37,115 nt of DNA from Streptomyces amritsarensis (GCF_001953875.1 NZ_MQUR01000080.1:1-37115); one strand, 5' to 3'; shown: positions 15,179 to 23,720, counted from the stretch's first letter. Translations and numbers: made by a program. Notes: generated by a model not told the origin, from the letters alone.

Positions 15179-16285
15179 CGGCGGATCCGCGGCCAGCGGC
15201 GCGCGCAGGCGGACGGCGAGAGCGGCGATGTCGTCGTCGAGGCGGCCTCTGCTGTAGCGCAGGAGGTCGCGGTGGAGGGCCGTGAGCAGCTCGCGGGGCG
15301 GCGTGGGGGGCTGTCGGTCCATCCATGCGGCCAGCGGGAAGAACTCGCCGTCGCGGGCGCGGGCCTCGGCGATCCCGTCGGTGTAGAGAAGCAGCAGGTC
15401 GTCGGGGGCGAAGACGAAACTGTCGATGCTGTACTGATCGCCGATCAAGTCCGCGAGGCTGAGCAGCGGCGACGGGGCGGCCGACTCCAGGGTGCGCAGC
15501 CCGCCGCGGGTCAGGAGCAGTGGCGGGGGGTGTCCGCAGTTGAGGATGTCGATGCGTCTCCCCTCGTGCGGGATCTGCACGAGCAGGGCGGTGGCGAAGC
15601 GCTCCATCGGCCCCTCGGGTGGGAAGGCGGCGTTGTAGCGGGTGCTGCTGGCGTCCAGCCGGCGGGCGACCTCGACCAGGTCGGTCTCGCCGTAGGCGGC
15701 CTCCCGGAAGGCGTTGACGATGGCCGCGGCGGCCCCCACCGCGGGCAGGCCCTTGCCGCGTACGTCGCCGATGAGCATCCTGACCCCGTGCGGGGTGTCG
15801 ACCACCTCGTAGAAGTCCCCGCCGATGCGGGCCTCCGCCGCGGCCGCGAGGTACAGCGATTCGATCTCGATCCTGCCCAGGACGCGCGGCATGGGGCTCA
15901 GGACGACCTGCTGGGCCGCGTCGGCGACGAGCCGCACCTGGAAGAGCGTGCGCTCCCGCTGGAGCCGTACGTGGCTGCCGTACGCGGCGGCCACCGTGAC
16001 CGCGATGATCCCCGCGGCCGTCCACCACGTCCCGAGGTCGGGGAAGACGAGGCTGAGGCCGATCATCAGGATGAGGCAGACGGTCCCGAGCAGGACGGTG
16101 GGGAGCACCGGCCACATGGCGGCGGCGAGGGCCGGCGCCGCGGGCAGGAGCCGGCTGAAGGCCATCTCCGGCGGAGTGTTGTATGCCAGGCTGGCGATGA
16201 CGATGGTCAGGATGACCGGCGACAGTCGCACAAGCCTTCCCGGGCCGGGGCGCCTACGAAGTCGCGGCCGTCCAGACTCGATCAC
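15176..16285 (-). CDS. Membrane-anchored PP2C/SpoIIE-type serine phosphatase
   Basis: A 369-residue protein. The N-terminal third has about four hydrophobic segments (VILTIVIASLAYN, LPAAPALAAAMWPVLPTVLLG, CLILMIGLSLVFP, WWTAAGIIAVTVAAAYG), then a short coiled linker and a cytosolic PP2C-like domain. The domain keeps the metal-binding aspartates in ARIGGDFYEVVD and MLIGDVRGKG, the LLYTDGIAEAR motif and a terminal LDDDIAALAV. Such RsbU/SpoIIE phosphatases act on anti-sigma antagonist proteins in partner-switching cascades; many Streptomyces copies are orphans, as this one is. Start GTG 16285, 7 nt after TATCCT. It is divergent from recA. Confidence 0.9.
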   Translation of the reverse strand: MIESGRPRLRRRPGPGRLVRLSPVILTIVIASLAYNTPPEMAFSRLLPAAPALAAAMWPVLPTVLLGTVCLILMIGLSLVFPDLGTWWTAAGIIAVTVAAAYGSHVRLQRERTLFQVRLVADAAQQVVLSPMPRVLGRIEIESLYLAAAAEARIGGDFYEVVDTPHGVRMLIGDVRGKGLPAVGAAAAIVNAFREAAYGETDLVEVARRLDASSTRYNAAFPPEGPMERFATALLVQIPHEGRRIDILNCGHPPPLLLTRGGLRTLESAAPSPLLSLADLIGDQYSIDSFVFAPDDLLLLYTDGIAEARARDGEFFPLAAWMDRQPPTPPRELLTALHRDLLRYSRGRLDDDIAALAVRLRAPLAADPP

Positions 16286-16298
16286 ACTTCATAGGATA
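16286..16298 (-). promoter_or_regulatory. -10-like TATCCT before the PP2C gene
   Basis: TATCCT (16298-16293, minus strand) ends 7 nt before GTG 16285 in an unusually AT-rich patch. A weak GAAG in the interval is too close for a ribosome-binding site. No clear -35. Confidence 0.35.
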
Positions 16299-16337
16299 TC
16301 TACGTAATCGGGGCATAGCGCTCTGGGCGTGGCGAGC

Positions 16338-16379
16338 TTGACAGGGAAATCGAACATCCATTCTGATGAGTTATCCACA
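16338..16379 (+). promoter_or_regulatory. recA promoter with LexA-type SOS box and DnaA box
   Basis: TTGACA (16338-16343), an 18-nt spacer and TCTGAT (16362-16367) form the likely promoter. The spacer and -10 are overlapped by GAACATCCATTC (16352-16363), one mismatch from the Gram-positive/actinobacterial LexA box GAAC-N4-GTTC, so damage induction through LexA is expected. TTATCCACA at 16371-16379, near the expected start of transcription, is a perfect DnaA-box nonamer. Confidence 0.75.
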
Positions 16380-16468
16380 GCCGAACCGGTCGTGGAGGCG
16401 CATTGTCAGTGGCAGGCATTAGCGTCAATGGCGTGAAGCGATCGACTCAAGCAAACCGGGTGGAACCC

Positions 16469-17587
<1,119 letters not shown>

Positions 17588-17590
17588 CCC

Positions 17591-18157
17591 ATGCGCGAGC
17601 AGGAAGGGGGCGGCGGGAGCCGAGGAGGCCGGGAGGGCCGCCAGGAGCTGCCGCCCCAGAGCCCCGAGGAGCAGGCGCGGGCGATCTGCCTGCGCCTGCT
17701 CACGGGGAGCCCGCGCACCCGGCGCCAGCTCGCGGACGCCCTGCACAAGCGGGGCATCCCCGACGAGGTGTCGCAGGAGGTCCTCTCCCGGTACGAGGAG
17801 GTGGGCCTGATCGACGACGCGGCGTTCGCCGGGGCCTGGGTCGAGTCCCGCCACCGCGGCCGGGGCCTGGCCCGCCGGGCGCTCGCCCAGGAGCTGCGGA
17901 CCAAGGGGGTGCACGCCACCCTTGTGGAGGAGGCCCTGGAGCAGCTGGACTCCGACCAGGAGGAGCAGACCGCCCGCGAGCTCGTGGAGCGCAAGCTCCG
18001 CTCCACCCGGGGCCTGGAGCGGGACAAGCGGATCCGGCGCCTGGCCGGGATGCTCGCCCGCAAGGGATACCCGGAGGGCATGGCGCTGAGAGTGGTCCGC
18101 CGCGCCCTGGAGGCCGAGGGCGAGGACGCCGACGACCTCGGGTATCCCGGGGAGTGA
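17591..18157 (+). CDS. recX: Regulatory protein RecX
   Basis: A 188-residue RecX, an inhibitor and modulator of RecA filament formation. After a Gly/Arg/Glu-rich N-terminal tail of about 25 residues the tandem three-helix RecX repeats appear: AICLRLLTGSPRTRRQLADALHKRGIP, then YEEVGLIDDAAFAGAWVESR, GLARRALAQELRTKGV and a last repeat to GYPEGMALRVVRRAL. It begins 3 nt after the recA stop, the normal operon arrangement in Streptomyces, so RecX is probably made from recA read-through. A stem-loop follows the stop. Confidence 0.96.
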   Translation: MREQEGGGGSRGGREGRQELPPQSPEEQARAICLRLLTGSPRTRRQLADALHKRGIPDEVSQEVLSRYEEVGLIDDAAFAGAWVESRHRGRGLARRALAQELRTKGVHATLVEEALEQLDSDQEEQTARELVERKLRSTRGLERDKRIRRLAGMLARKGYPEGMALRVVRRALEAEGEDADDLGYPGE

Positions 18158-18167
18158 GGCGCAAGGA

Positions 18168-18189
18168 CCCGGGGCGGGGAAGCCCCGGG
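18168..18189 (+). terminator. Terminator-like hairpin after recX
   Basis: CCCGGGGC (18168-18175) and GCCCCGGG (18182-18189) form a perfect 8-bp stem with the 6-nt loop GGGGAA, just after the recX stop. There is no T-run. Confidence 0.6.
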
Positions 18190-18261
18190 GCCGGGACGCC
18201 GGGCGACTCCCCTGCCCGGGCAGTGCCGCGCAGCAGAGCCGACGCCATGGCCCCGGGGCGG

Positions 18262-18711
18262 TCAGTGGAGCGGCGCCGGTCCCGGCACGACGGGGAGGCC
18301 GGCCGACTTCCACGCCTGGAAGCCGCCGGTCAGGTCGGTCGCGCGGTGCAGTCCCAGGGCGTGCAGGGAGGCCGCGGCGAGACTGGACGCGTAGCCCTCG
18401 TTGCAGATCACCACCACCTGGAGGTCGTGGCCCGCGGCCTGGGGGGCGCGGTGGCTTCCCGTCGGGTCCAGACGCCATTCCAGCTCGTTGCGCTCGACCA
18501 CCAGAGCACCCGGGATCAGCCCGTCCCGCTCCCGCAGGGCCTGGTAGCGGATGTCCACCAGGAGGGCCCCGGCCGATGAGGCCGCGTACGCCTCCTGCGC
18601 GTCGACGCGGGTGTATCCCGCCCGGACGCGCTCCAGCAGCCGGTCGATGCCGACCGGGCCGTTCGGGTCGTTCGGGCCGTTCGGGCCGTTCGGGCCGGCC
18701 TGGGCGCTCAC
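18262..18711 (-). CDS. Rhodanese-like sulfurtransferase
   Basis: A single-domain rhodanese of 149 residues, cytosolic. The active-site loop CNEGYAS (in VVVICNEGYASSLAA) supplies the persulfide-carrying cysteine. The CH2A-like DIRYQALRERDGLIPGALVVER and the C-terminal LTGGFQAWKSAGLPV are family hallmarks. An N-terminal tail of Asn-Gly-Pro repeats comes from a 9-bp tandem repeat. Start GTG 18711 overlaps the TGA of the cysteine dioxygenase gene by 4 nt (GTGA), so the two are translationally coupled. The pairing suggests handling of sulfane sulfur or sulfite derived from cysteine oxidation. Confidence 0.92.
   Translation of the reverse strand: MSAQAGPNGPNGPNDPNGPVGIDRLLERVRAGYTRVDAQEAYAASSAGALLVDIRYQALRERDGLIPGALVVERNELEWRLDPTGSHRAPQAAGHDLQVVVICNEGYASSLAAASLHALGLHRATDLTGGFQAWKSAGLPVVPGPAPLH
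18656..18696. repeat. Coding 9-bp tandem repeat (GGGCCGTTC, about 4.5 copies)
   Basis: Four full units, one with a C-to-T change, encode the NGP/NDP triplets near the rhodanese N-terminus. Unit length and GC-rich character match the repeats at 2232 and 10816. Confidence 0.85.
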
Positions 18712-19247
18712 TGCCAGTCCGCCGGACGCTCGACGTGTTCCAGGTGCAGCACGGGACCGCTGCGGCTGTACCGGCGGATCAGCGGAAGCGGCGGGTAGTA
18801 GGCGTGCACCGAGACCGCGTGCTCGTCCGGCGACTCGTTGAGGACCTCGTGCACGTGGTGACGCCCGAAGGCCCGCCCGCCGCCCGCCGCGAGCGTGCGG
18901 CTGCGGTCGACGCCGGGCGCGAGCTCCAGCGACCGCCAGCCCTCCGAGGGCAGCCGGACGGCCAGTGAGTGCTCGGTGAGCCGGCCGCGGGCGGTGGCGA
19001 ACGCGCCGATGGATTCGGCGTGGTCGTGCCAGCCGGTCCCGGTGCCCGGCGGCCAGCCGATCAGCCAGGCCTCGCTGCCGCCTGGCCCGTCGAGGCGGAT
19101 CCAGGTGCGGCCCTCGGGATCGAGCGGCAGCGAGGCCGTGATCTCGGGGTCCGCCGCGGTACGGAGGGCGAAGTCGAGGAGCTCGGTGGCCGTGGGGCCC
19201 CCGGCGTGCGCGGACGCAGGGGCGTACGCGGGTGCGGGTACAGACAT
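18708..19247 (-). CDS. Cysteine dioxygenase (type I family)
   Basis: A cupin-fold, non-haem iron enzyme that oxidises L-cysteine to cysteine sulfinate; 179 residues. The metal-binding histidines are visible as H74 and H76 in TGWHDHAESIGAF and H133 in GRHHVHEVLN. The cupin motifs are in the right order (G-x5-HxH...; ...H-x3-N). ATG 19247 (MSVPAPAYAP) fits the domain boundary; an in-frame ATG at 19301 would only add an unconserved stretch. It is preceded by a cysteine-rich leader peptide and followed by a rhodanese overlapping by 4 nt. Regulation by cysteine through the leader is likely. Confidence 0.92.
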   Translation of the reverse strand: MSVPAPAYAPASAHAGGPTATELLDFALRTAADPEITASLPLDPEGRTWIRLDGPGGSEAWLIGWPPGTGTGWHDHAESIGAFATARGRLTEHSLAVRLPSEGWRSLELAPGVDRSRTLAAGGGRAFGRHHVHEVLNESPDEHAVSVHAYYPPLPLIRRYSRSGPVLHLEHVERPADWQ

Positions 19248-19325
19248 GGAAGGTGACCGTTCCTGGGTTCGCGGAAATGCGCGCAGGCCGACGGACGGCA
19301 CGGGGCGCGCGGAGGGAAGGGCGAA

Positions 19326-19412
19326 TCAGCAGGAAGGGCGACACACGCAGCCCGCGTAGCGGAGCAGGTCCATATGGACCCTCCGCCACAGGCGTACGTC
19401 GTTGCCGGTCAT
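19326..19412 (-). CDS. Cysteine-containing leader peptide upstream of cysteine dioxygenase
   Basis: A 28-residue frame with the signature of actinobacterial putative leader peptides: a basic RLWRR patch, then VHMDLLRYAG and CVCRPSC at the end, so 3 of the last 7 residues are cysteine. ATG 19412 sits exactly 6 nt after a -10-like hexamer, giving a leaderless ORF. An inner ATG at residue 14 has GGAGG 5-6 nt upstream and could also be used. The stop lies 78 nt before the cysteine dioxygenase ATG. Family knowledge (Cys-rich leaderless ORFs acting as cysteine-responsive attenuators in mycobacteria) suggests translation here senses Cys-tRNA supply. Confidence 0.8.
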   Translation of the reverse strand: MTGNDVRLWRRVHMDLLRYAGCVCRPSC

Positions 19413-19448
19413 TGCGCGAGTGAACCACGCGGCCCCGCGCACGGTCAA
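19413..19448 (-). promoter_or_regulatory. Promoter of leader peptide-cysteine dioxygenase-rhodanese operon
   Basis: TTGACC (19448-19443, minus strand), 18-nt spacer and TTCACT (19424-19419) end 6 nt before ATG 19412. The -35 overlaps the TGA stop of the FAD monooxygenase gene (19447-19445), as the SDR promoter overlaps the nei stop. The operon is thus probably independent of the monooxygenase. Confidence 0.55.
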
Positions 19449-21037
19449 TCGATCACCGCGGTCGGCGTCGGCGCCGGCGTCGGTGCCGACGAGGGTGCGG
19501 GTACCCGGGACGCGGGAGCACCGGCCCGCACGGCGTCCGCCGCCTCGTACAGCTCCGCGGGCCGGACCCCCGCGAACGTCGCCGCCAGGTGGCCGTCCGG
19601 CCGCACCAGCAGCACGGTGTGCGCCGGGGCCCCCGGGTAGCTGTCGGCGACCAGCAGGTCGGTGCGCACCGGCAGGGCGCTGACCGCGGCGGCCAGACGG
19701 GGCATCAGCCCGGCGCCCAGCCAGTGCCGCCGGTCCCAGACCCCGGTACCGGGGGCCACCAGGACCACCAGCAGCCGGCCCTGCCCCAGCAGGTCGCGCA
19801 GCGGCACGGTCGCCCCGTCGGGCGCGGTGACCGGGACGTTCGCCACCGGACCGCCCGGCTCCGTCGCCGTCGGCACCTCCCGTACGGCGACGGGCGGGGC
19901 ATACGTCGGCTCCGCGCCGAGCGCCCCCCGGCCCAGGTGCCCGTCGGTGAGGAGGGCCTCGGCGGAACGGGAGGCCCCGGGGAGGTAGTTGCGCAGTCCG
20001 CCCCCGGACCGCAGCGTCGGCATCGCCTGGTCGGCCGCGCGCAGCCGCGAGGCCACCGCGGTGCGCCGTTCGCCCTCGTAGCTGTCCAGCAGGGCCTCGG
20101 AGGCGCCGTGGTGCCAGGCCAGCGACAGCTTCCACGCCAGGTTCTCGGCGTCCCTAAGCCCCTCCTCCACCCCCTGGGTGCCCAGTGCGCCCAGCAGGTG
20201 CGCGGCGTCGCCCGCGAGGAAGGCCCGCCCGTCGCGCCAGCGCCGGGCCAGCCGGTGGTGCAGGGTGTGCACGCCGGTGTCGAGCAGCTCGTACGGGGGA
20301 GTCGCGCCGCCGCACCACTGCGCGAGGGTGTCGCGGATCAGGGTGACCAGCGCGTCGGGGGTCACCAGCTCGCCGCGGGCCGGCAGCAGCCAGTCCAGCC
20401 GCCAGACCCCGTCGGGCAGCGGCCGCGAGGTCACCTCCTGGGACGCGCCGCGGTGCAGCAGCGCCTCCCCGGGCCACGGCAGTTCGGTCCGCAGCGCGGC
20501 CACGGCGTGGCGCTCCACGGCGGTACGGCCCGGGAAGCGGATGCCGAGCAGCTTGCGCACGGTGGAGCGGGCCCCGTCGCAGCCGACCACGTAACTCCCG
20601 CGCCACCAGGTGGTCTCGGCGCCCCGGGTGTGCGCGGTGACACCCCGGTCGTCCTGTTCCAGGGAGTCCAGCCTGCTGTCGCAGATCAGCTGGACGAGGG
20701 GGTGCGCGGCGGCGGCGTCGCGCAGTCCGCGCGCCAGCGCGTGCTGCGGGACGTGCAGGGGGGCCGGGTGGTCCTCGAAGGTGAGCCGGTGGGCGTCACG
20801 GCCGCGCCGCATGGTGCGCCAGGCGGCGAAGTACGCCCCCTCGTCGCGCAGCGTCGTACAGCCCAGCCGGTGCGCCATGGCCGCGGTGTCCGCGTGCAGG
20901 GCGACCGTACGGGCCGGCCGGACCTCGTCCTTGCCGGGCCGCTCGTCGAGCACGACGGAGGGCACGCCCGCACCCGCGAGGGCGAGGGCCAGGGACAGCC
21001 CGACGGGCCCCGCGCCGACGACGATCACCGGGTCCAT
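19445..21037 (-). CDS. FAD-dependent aromatic monooxygenase (UbiH/PheA-TfdB type)
   Basis: A flavoprotein hydroxylase of 530 residues. The FAD/NAD-binding GAGPVG motif is at residues 8-13. The class A DG motif is in VVGCDGARSTVRK and the GD motif in GRAFLAGDAAHLLGALGTQGVEEG, where the conserved PxGxQG-like stretch is altered. The C-terminal 150 residues look like the thioredoxin-like domain of phenol hydroxylase-type enzymes. Substrate unknown; phenolic or polyketide-like aromatics are usual. ATG 21037 has GGGAG about 8 nt upstream. The palindrome TGTGATCACA (21061-21070) lies in its upstream region. Ends in an Ala/Pro-rich tail. Confidence 0.9.
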   Translation of the reverse strand: MDPVIVVGAGPVGLSLALALAGAGVPSVVLDERPGKDEVRPARTVALHADTAAMAHRLGCTTLRDEGAYFAAWRTMRRGRDAHRLTFEDHPAPLHVPQHALARGLRDAAAAHPLVQLICDSRLDSLEQDDRGVTAHTRGAETTWWRGSYVVGCDGARSTVRKLLGIRFPGRTAVERHAVAALRTELPWPGEALLHRGASQEVTSRPLPDGVWRLDWLLPARGELVTPDALVTLIRDTLAQWCGGATPPYELLDTGVHTLHHRLARRWRDGRAFLAGDAAHLLGALGTQGVEEGLRDAENLAWKLSLAWHHGASEALLDSYEGERRTAVASRLRAADQAMPTLRSGGGLRNYLPGASRSAEALLTDGHLGRGALGAEPTYAPPVAVREVPTATEPGGPVANVPVTAPDGATVPLRDLLGQGRLLVVLVAPGTGVWDRRHWLGAGLMPRLAAAVSALPVRTDLLVADSYPGAPAHTVLLVRPDGHLAATFAGVRPAELYEAADAVRAGAPASRVPAPSSAPTPAPTPTAVID

Positions 21038-21060
21038 GGCGCGGCTCCCGATGTCCGGTA

Positions 21061-21070
21061 TGTGATCACA
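21061..21070. promoter_or_regulatory. Perfect 10-bp palindrome upstream of the monooxygenase
   Basis: TGTGATCACA lies 24 nt upstream of the monooxygenase start, probably in its promoter or leader. It might be an operator; no local TetR/MarR gene is present to pair it with. Confidence 0.3.
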
Positions 21071-21126
21071 GAACGTATGCAACCCATTGGAGGTGTCTGC
21101 GTCAAGTGACACCCGAGGGCGCAACG

Positions 21127-21165
21127 CAGCGTGGTGCGGCGGATGTGTTCCGCCGCACCACGCTG
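21127..21165 (-). terminator. Strong terminator after gluD
   Basis: A perfect 17-bp stem (CAGCGTGGTGCGGCGGA at 21127-21143 with its complement at 21149-21165) closes on a 5-nt loop. It lies about 50 nt after the gluD stop and before the monooxygenase promoter, so it ends the glutamate transporter operon. Confidence 0.85.
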
Positions 21166-21217
21166 GACACGCGCTATGACTGACCGTATGTCAGACCCCG
21201 GGGGGCGCCCCGTCGGG

Positions 21218-22114
21218 TCAGGGGGCCTTGCCCACGCCGGCCGCACCGCCCGCGTCGACCTCGGCCACGTCGCCCTCGACCACGGCACCGGTGCCCTTCT
21301 TCGATCCCCGCAGCCGCTTCTCCAGCCAGGAGGCCAGGGTGGTCAGGGCGAAGTTCACCACGATGTAGATCAGGGCGATCACGAACATGGTCGCGATGGT
21401 GTTGCTGTAGTTCGCCGCGATCTGCCGGTTCATGGAGAGCAGCTCCGCGAAGCCGAGCAGGGCGCCGCCGAGCGCGGTGTCCTTGAGGATCACGACGAGC
21501 TGGCTGACCAGCGCCGGCAGCATGGCCGTGACGGCCTGCGGCAGCAGCACGTACGCCATGGTCTGGCCCTTGCGCAGGCCGATCGCCTTCGCGGCCTCCG
21601 CCTGGCCCTTCGGGAGGGAGAGCACGCCCGCCCGGACGATCTCGGCGATGACGGCCGAGTTGTACAGGACCAGGCCGGTGACGACGGCCCAGAACGGCCG
21701 GGTGTCGGAGGGCACGTCCATGAGCTGGGGTGCGTACAGCGCGCTGCTGAACAGCATCAGCATCAGGACCGGGATGGCGCGGAAGAACTCCACCCACGCG
21801 CCGACCGCTGCCCGTACCCCGGCGTGGTCGGAGAGCCGGCCGATGCCCAGCAGCGCACCGAGCGGGAGGGCGATCGCCATGGCGAGCGCGCCGGCCTTGA
21901 GGGTCTCCATCAGGCCGGGGATCAGGTACGTGGTCCAGACCTGGCTGTCGGTGACGAAGGGGGTCCACTTGTCGGCGTCGAGCTGGCCCTTCTCTCCCAT
22001 GAGGGACAGTGCCCACCACAGGACGAGCCCGAACAGGACGACGAAGATCCCGCTGTAGACCCAGTTGCGCACCTTGGCCTTGGGGCCGGGGGTGTCGTAC
22101 AGCACCGAGCTCAT
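21218..22114 (-). CDS. gluD: Glutamate ABC transporter permease GluD
   Basis: A 298-residue inner-membrane permease of the polar amino acid (HisM/ArtQ-like) ABC family. An N-terminal membrane segment (WVYSGIFVVLFGLVLWWAL) precedes a periplasmic-side stretch and the BPD_transp_1 core. The EAA loop, GQAEAAKAIGLRKGQTMAYVLLPQAV, contacts the ATPase. A charged, Gly/Val-rich C-terminal tail follows the last helix. ATG 22114 overlaps the gluC stop by 4 nt (ATGA). It pairs with GluC as heterodimeric permease for GluB-bound glutamate. Confidence 0.94.
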   Translation of the reverse strand: MSSVLYDTPGPKAKVRNWVYSGIFVVLFGLVLWWALSLMGEKGQLDADKWTPFVTDSQVWTTYLIPGLMETLKAGALAMAIALPLGALLGIGRLSDHAGVRAAVGAWVEFFRAIPVLMLMLFSSALYAPQLMDVPSDTRPFWAVVTGLVLYNSAVIAEIVRAGVLSLPKGQAEAAKAIGLRKGQTMAYVLLPQAVTAMLPALVSQLVVILKDTALGGALLGFAELLSMNRQIAANYSNTIATMFVIALIYIVVNFALTTLASWLEKRLRGSKKGTGAVVEGDVAEVDAGGAAGVGKAP

Positions 22115-22785
22115 CGCTTCACCGCCACTCGCTTGGACACCCAGCCCAGCAGCAGGCCGGTGGGCAGGGTCAGAAGGACGAAACCGAGGGCGAAGACCGC
22201 GAAGACGGCGAAGACCGCCTGGGCCTCGTTCTCCAGCATTTCCTTCATCAGCAGCGCCGCCTCGGCCACGCCGATGGTCGCCGCCACCGTCGTGTTCTTG
22301 GTCAGCGCGATCAGTACGTTGGCGAGCGGTGCGACGACCGCCCGGAAGGCCTGGGGGAGCACGATCAGGGTGAGCACCTGGAAGAAGCTCAGTCCCAGCG
22401 CGCGGGCCGCCTCGGCCTGGCCGACGGGCACGGTGTTGATGCCGGAGCGCAGGGCCTCGCAGACGAAGGTGCCGGTGTAGGCGATCAGCCCGAGGACCGC
22501 GAGCCGGAAGCCCGTCTCCTTGAACGTTTCGCCGCCCAGGTTGATGCCGAGGGTCTGGCTGAGGCCCAGTGAGCAGCCGATGACCAGCAAGGTCAGCGGC
22601 GTGTTGCGCACCAGGTTGACGTACGCGGTACCGAAGCCCCGCAGCAGCGGGACCGGGCTGACCCGCATCCCCGCCAGGACGGTGCCCCAGATCAGGGACC
22701 CGACCGCCGAGTAGAAGGTGAGCTGAACCGTCACCCAGAAGGCTCCGAGCACGTCGTACTGCCCGGAATCAAGAAAATCGAACAC
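22111..22785 (-). CDS. gluC: Glutamate ABC transporter permease GluC
   Basis: A 224-residue membrane permease that pairs with GluD. It begins MFDFLDSGQYDVLGAFWVTVQLTFYSAVGSLIWG, with the typical first helix of amino acid permeases. The EAA loop is GQAEAARALGLSFFQVLTLIVLPQAFR, and about five hydrophobic helices are visible. It overlaps gluD by 4 nt. A strong stem-loop lies in the 83-bp gap between gluB and this gene. Confidence 0.94.
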   Translation of the reverse strand: MFDFLDSGQYDVLGAFWVTVQLTFYSAVGSLIWGTVLAGMRVSPVPLLRGFGTAYVNLVRNTPLTLLVIGCSLGLSQTLGINLGGETFKETGFRLAVLGLIAYTGTFVCEALRSGINTVPVGQAEAARALGLSFFQVLTLIVLPQAFRAVVAPLANVLIALTKNTTVAATIGVAEAALLMKEMLENEAQAVFAVFAVFALGFVLLTLPTGLLLGWVSKRVAVKR

Positions 22786-22812
22786 GATGCCCTGCGCTCT
22801 CCCCAGGATGGC

Positions 22813-22863
22813 CGGTGAGGCGCGCCGTCGCCCGCGGCAGGCGGGCGGCGACGCCCCTCACCG
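22813..22863 (-). terminator. Long stem-loop between gluB and gluC
   Basis: Arms 22813-22835 and 22841-22863 pair over about 23 positions with two mismatches and one G-U pair, around a 5-nt loop. It starts just after the gluB stop. Such hairpins protect the 3' end of binding-protein mRNA and reduce read-through into permease genes, which would keep GluB in excess over GluC and GluD. Confidence 0.8.
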
Positions 22864-22868
22864 ATGAA

Positions 22869-23720
22869 TCAGCTGCCTTCGGTGATCTGCGGGGCAGGCT
22901 CGCTCTTGAAGTTGGCCGGGCCGAGGTTCTTGTCCACGGCCTTCTGCCAGCTGCCGTCCTCGACCATCTTCTTGAGCGCGGCGTTGATCTTGGTCTGGAG
23001 CTCCTTGTCGCCCTTCTTCAGACCGATGCCGTAGTTCTCGTTGCTCAGGTTCAGGCCGACCAGCTTGAACTTGCCCTTGTTCTTGTCCTGCGCGGCGTAG
23101 CCGGCCAGGATCGAGTTGTCCGTGGTCAGCGCGTCCACGGCCTTGTTCTCCAGGCCCGTGAGGCACTCGGAGTAGCCTCCCTGCTCCAGCAGGTCGGCCT
23201 CGGGGGCCAGCTTGGTCTTGACGTTCTGCGCGGACGTGGAGCCGGTGACCGAGCAGAGCTTCTTCTTGTTGAGGTCCTCGGCCTTGGTGATCGAGGTGTC
23301 GTCGGCGCGGACCAGCAGGTCCTGGTGCGCGAGGAAGTACGGGCCGGCGAAGTCGACCTTCTCCTTGCGCTTGTCGTTGATCGAGTAGGTCGCGACGACG
23401 AACTTCACGTCGCCGTTGGCGATCAGGTTCTCACGCTCGGCGCTGACGGCCTGCTTGAACTCGATCTGGTCGGGCTGGTAGCCGAGCTCCTTGGCGACGT
23501 AGGTCGCGACATCGACGTCGAAGCCCGTGAACTTGCCGTCCGGGGTCTTCAGGCCCATGCCGGGCTGGTCGTACTTGATGCCGACGACGAGCTTGTCCTT
23601 GGCGCCACCGGACGCACCGCCGTCGGTGGCGGCGTCCTGCTTGCTGCCGCCACAGGCGGTCGCGGTCAGGGACAGGGCGACGGCGACTGCCGCGGCCGCA
23701 ACGGCCTTGGAGATCTTCAT
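22869..23720 (-). CDS. gluB: Glutamate-binding lipoprotein GluB
   Basis: The extracytoplasmic solute receptor of the transporter, 283 residues, SBP family 3. The signal peptide ends in the lipobox TATAC, with the lipidated cysteine at 23, and a Gly/Ala linker follows. The receptor fold shows LVVGIKYDQPGMG, GFDVDVATYVAKELG, KFVVATYSINDKRKEKVDFAGPYFLAHQDLLVR and LTTDNSILAGYA, all usual in glutamate/glutamine receptors. Two cysteines (in KKLCSVTG and YSECLTG) probably form the disulfide seen in relatives. Sits 118 bp after gluA with its own ribosome-binding site (GAGGGAA). Confidence 0.95.
   Translation of the reverse strand: MKISKAVAAAAVAVALSLTATACGGSKQDAATDGGASGGAKDKLVVGIKYDQPGMGLKTPDGKFTGFDVDVATYVAKELGYQPDQIEFKQAVSAERENLIANGDVKFVVATYSINDKRKEKVDFAGPYFLAHQDLLVRADDTSITKAEDLNKKKLCSVTGSTSAQNVKTKLAPEADLLEQGGYSECLTGLENKAVDALTTDNSILAGYAAQDKNKGKFKLVGLNLSNENYGIGLKKGDKELQTKINAALKKMVEDGSWQKAVDKNLGPANFKSEPAPQITEGS

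Noticed and set aside
15191..15260. Extra terminator downstream of the PP2C hairpin inside its coding region
   Set aside because: GC-rich self-complementary strings there are within the phosphatase gene and short; the 15128-15178 stem is the better candidate.
19413..20135. Large in-frame extension of the leader peptide ORF upstream into the monooxygenase gene
   Set aside because: That part is an alternate frame of the monooxygenase; only the terminal 28 codons carry the leader motif and lie behind a promoter.
22111..22114. Frameshift between gluC and gluD
   Set aside because: The overlap is a normal ATGA coupling of two complete permeases, not a broken gene.
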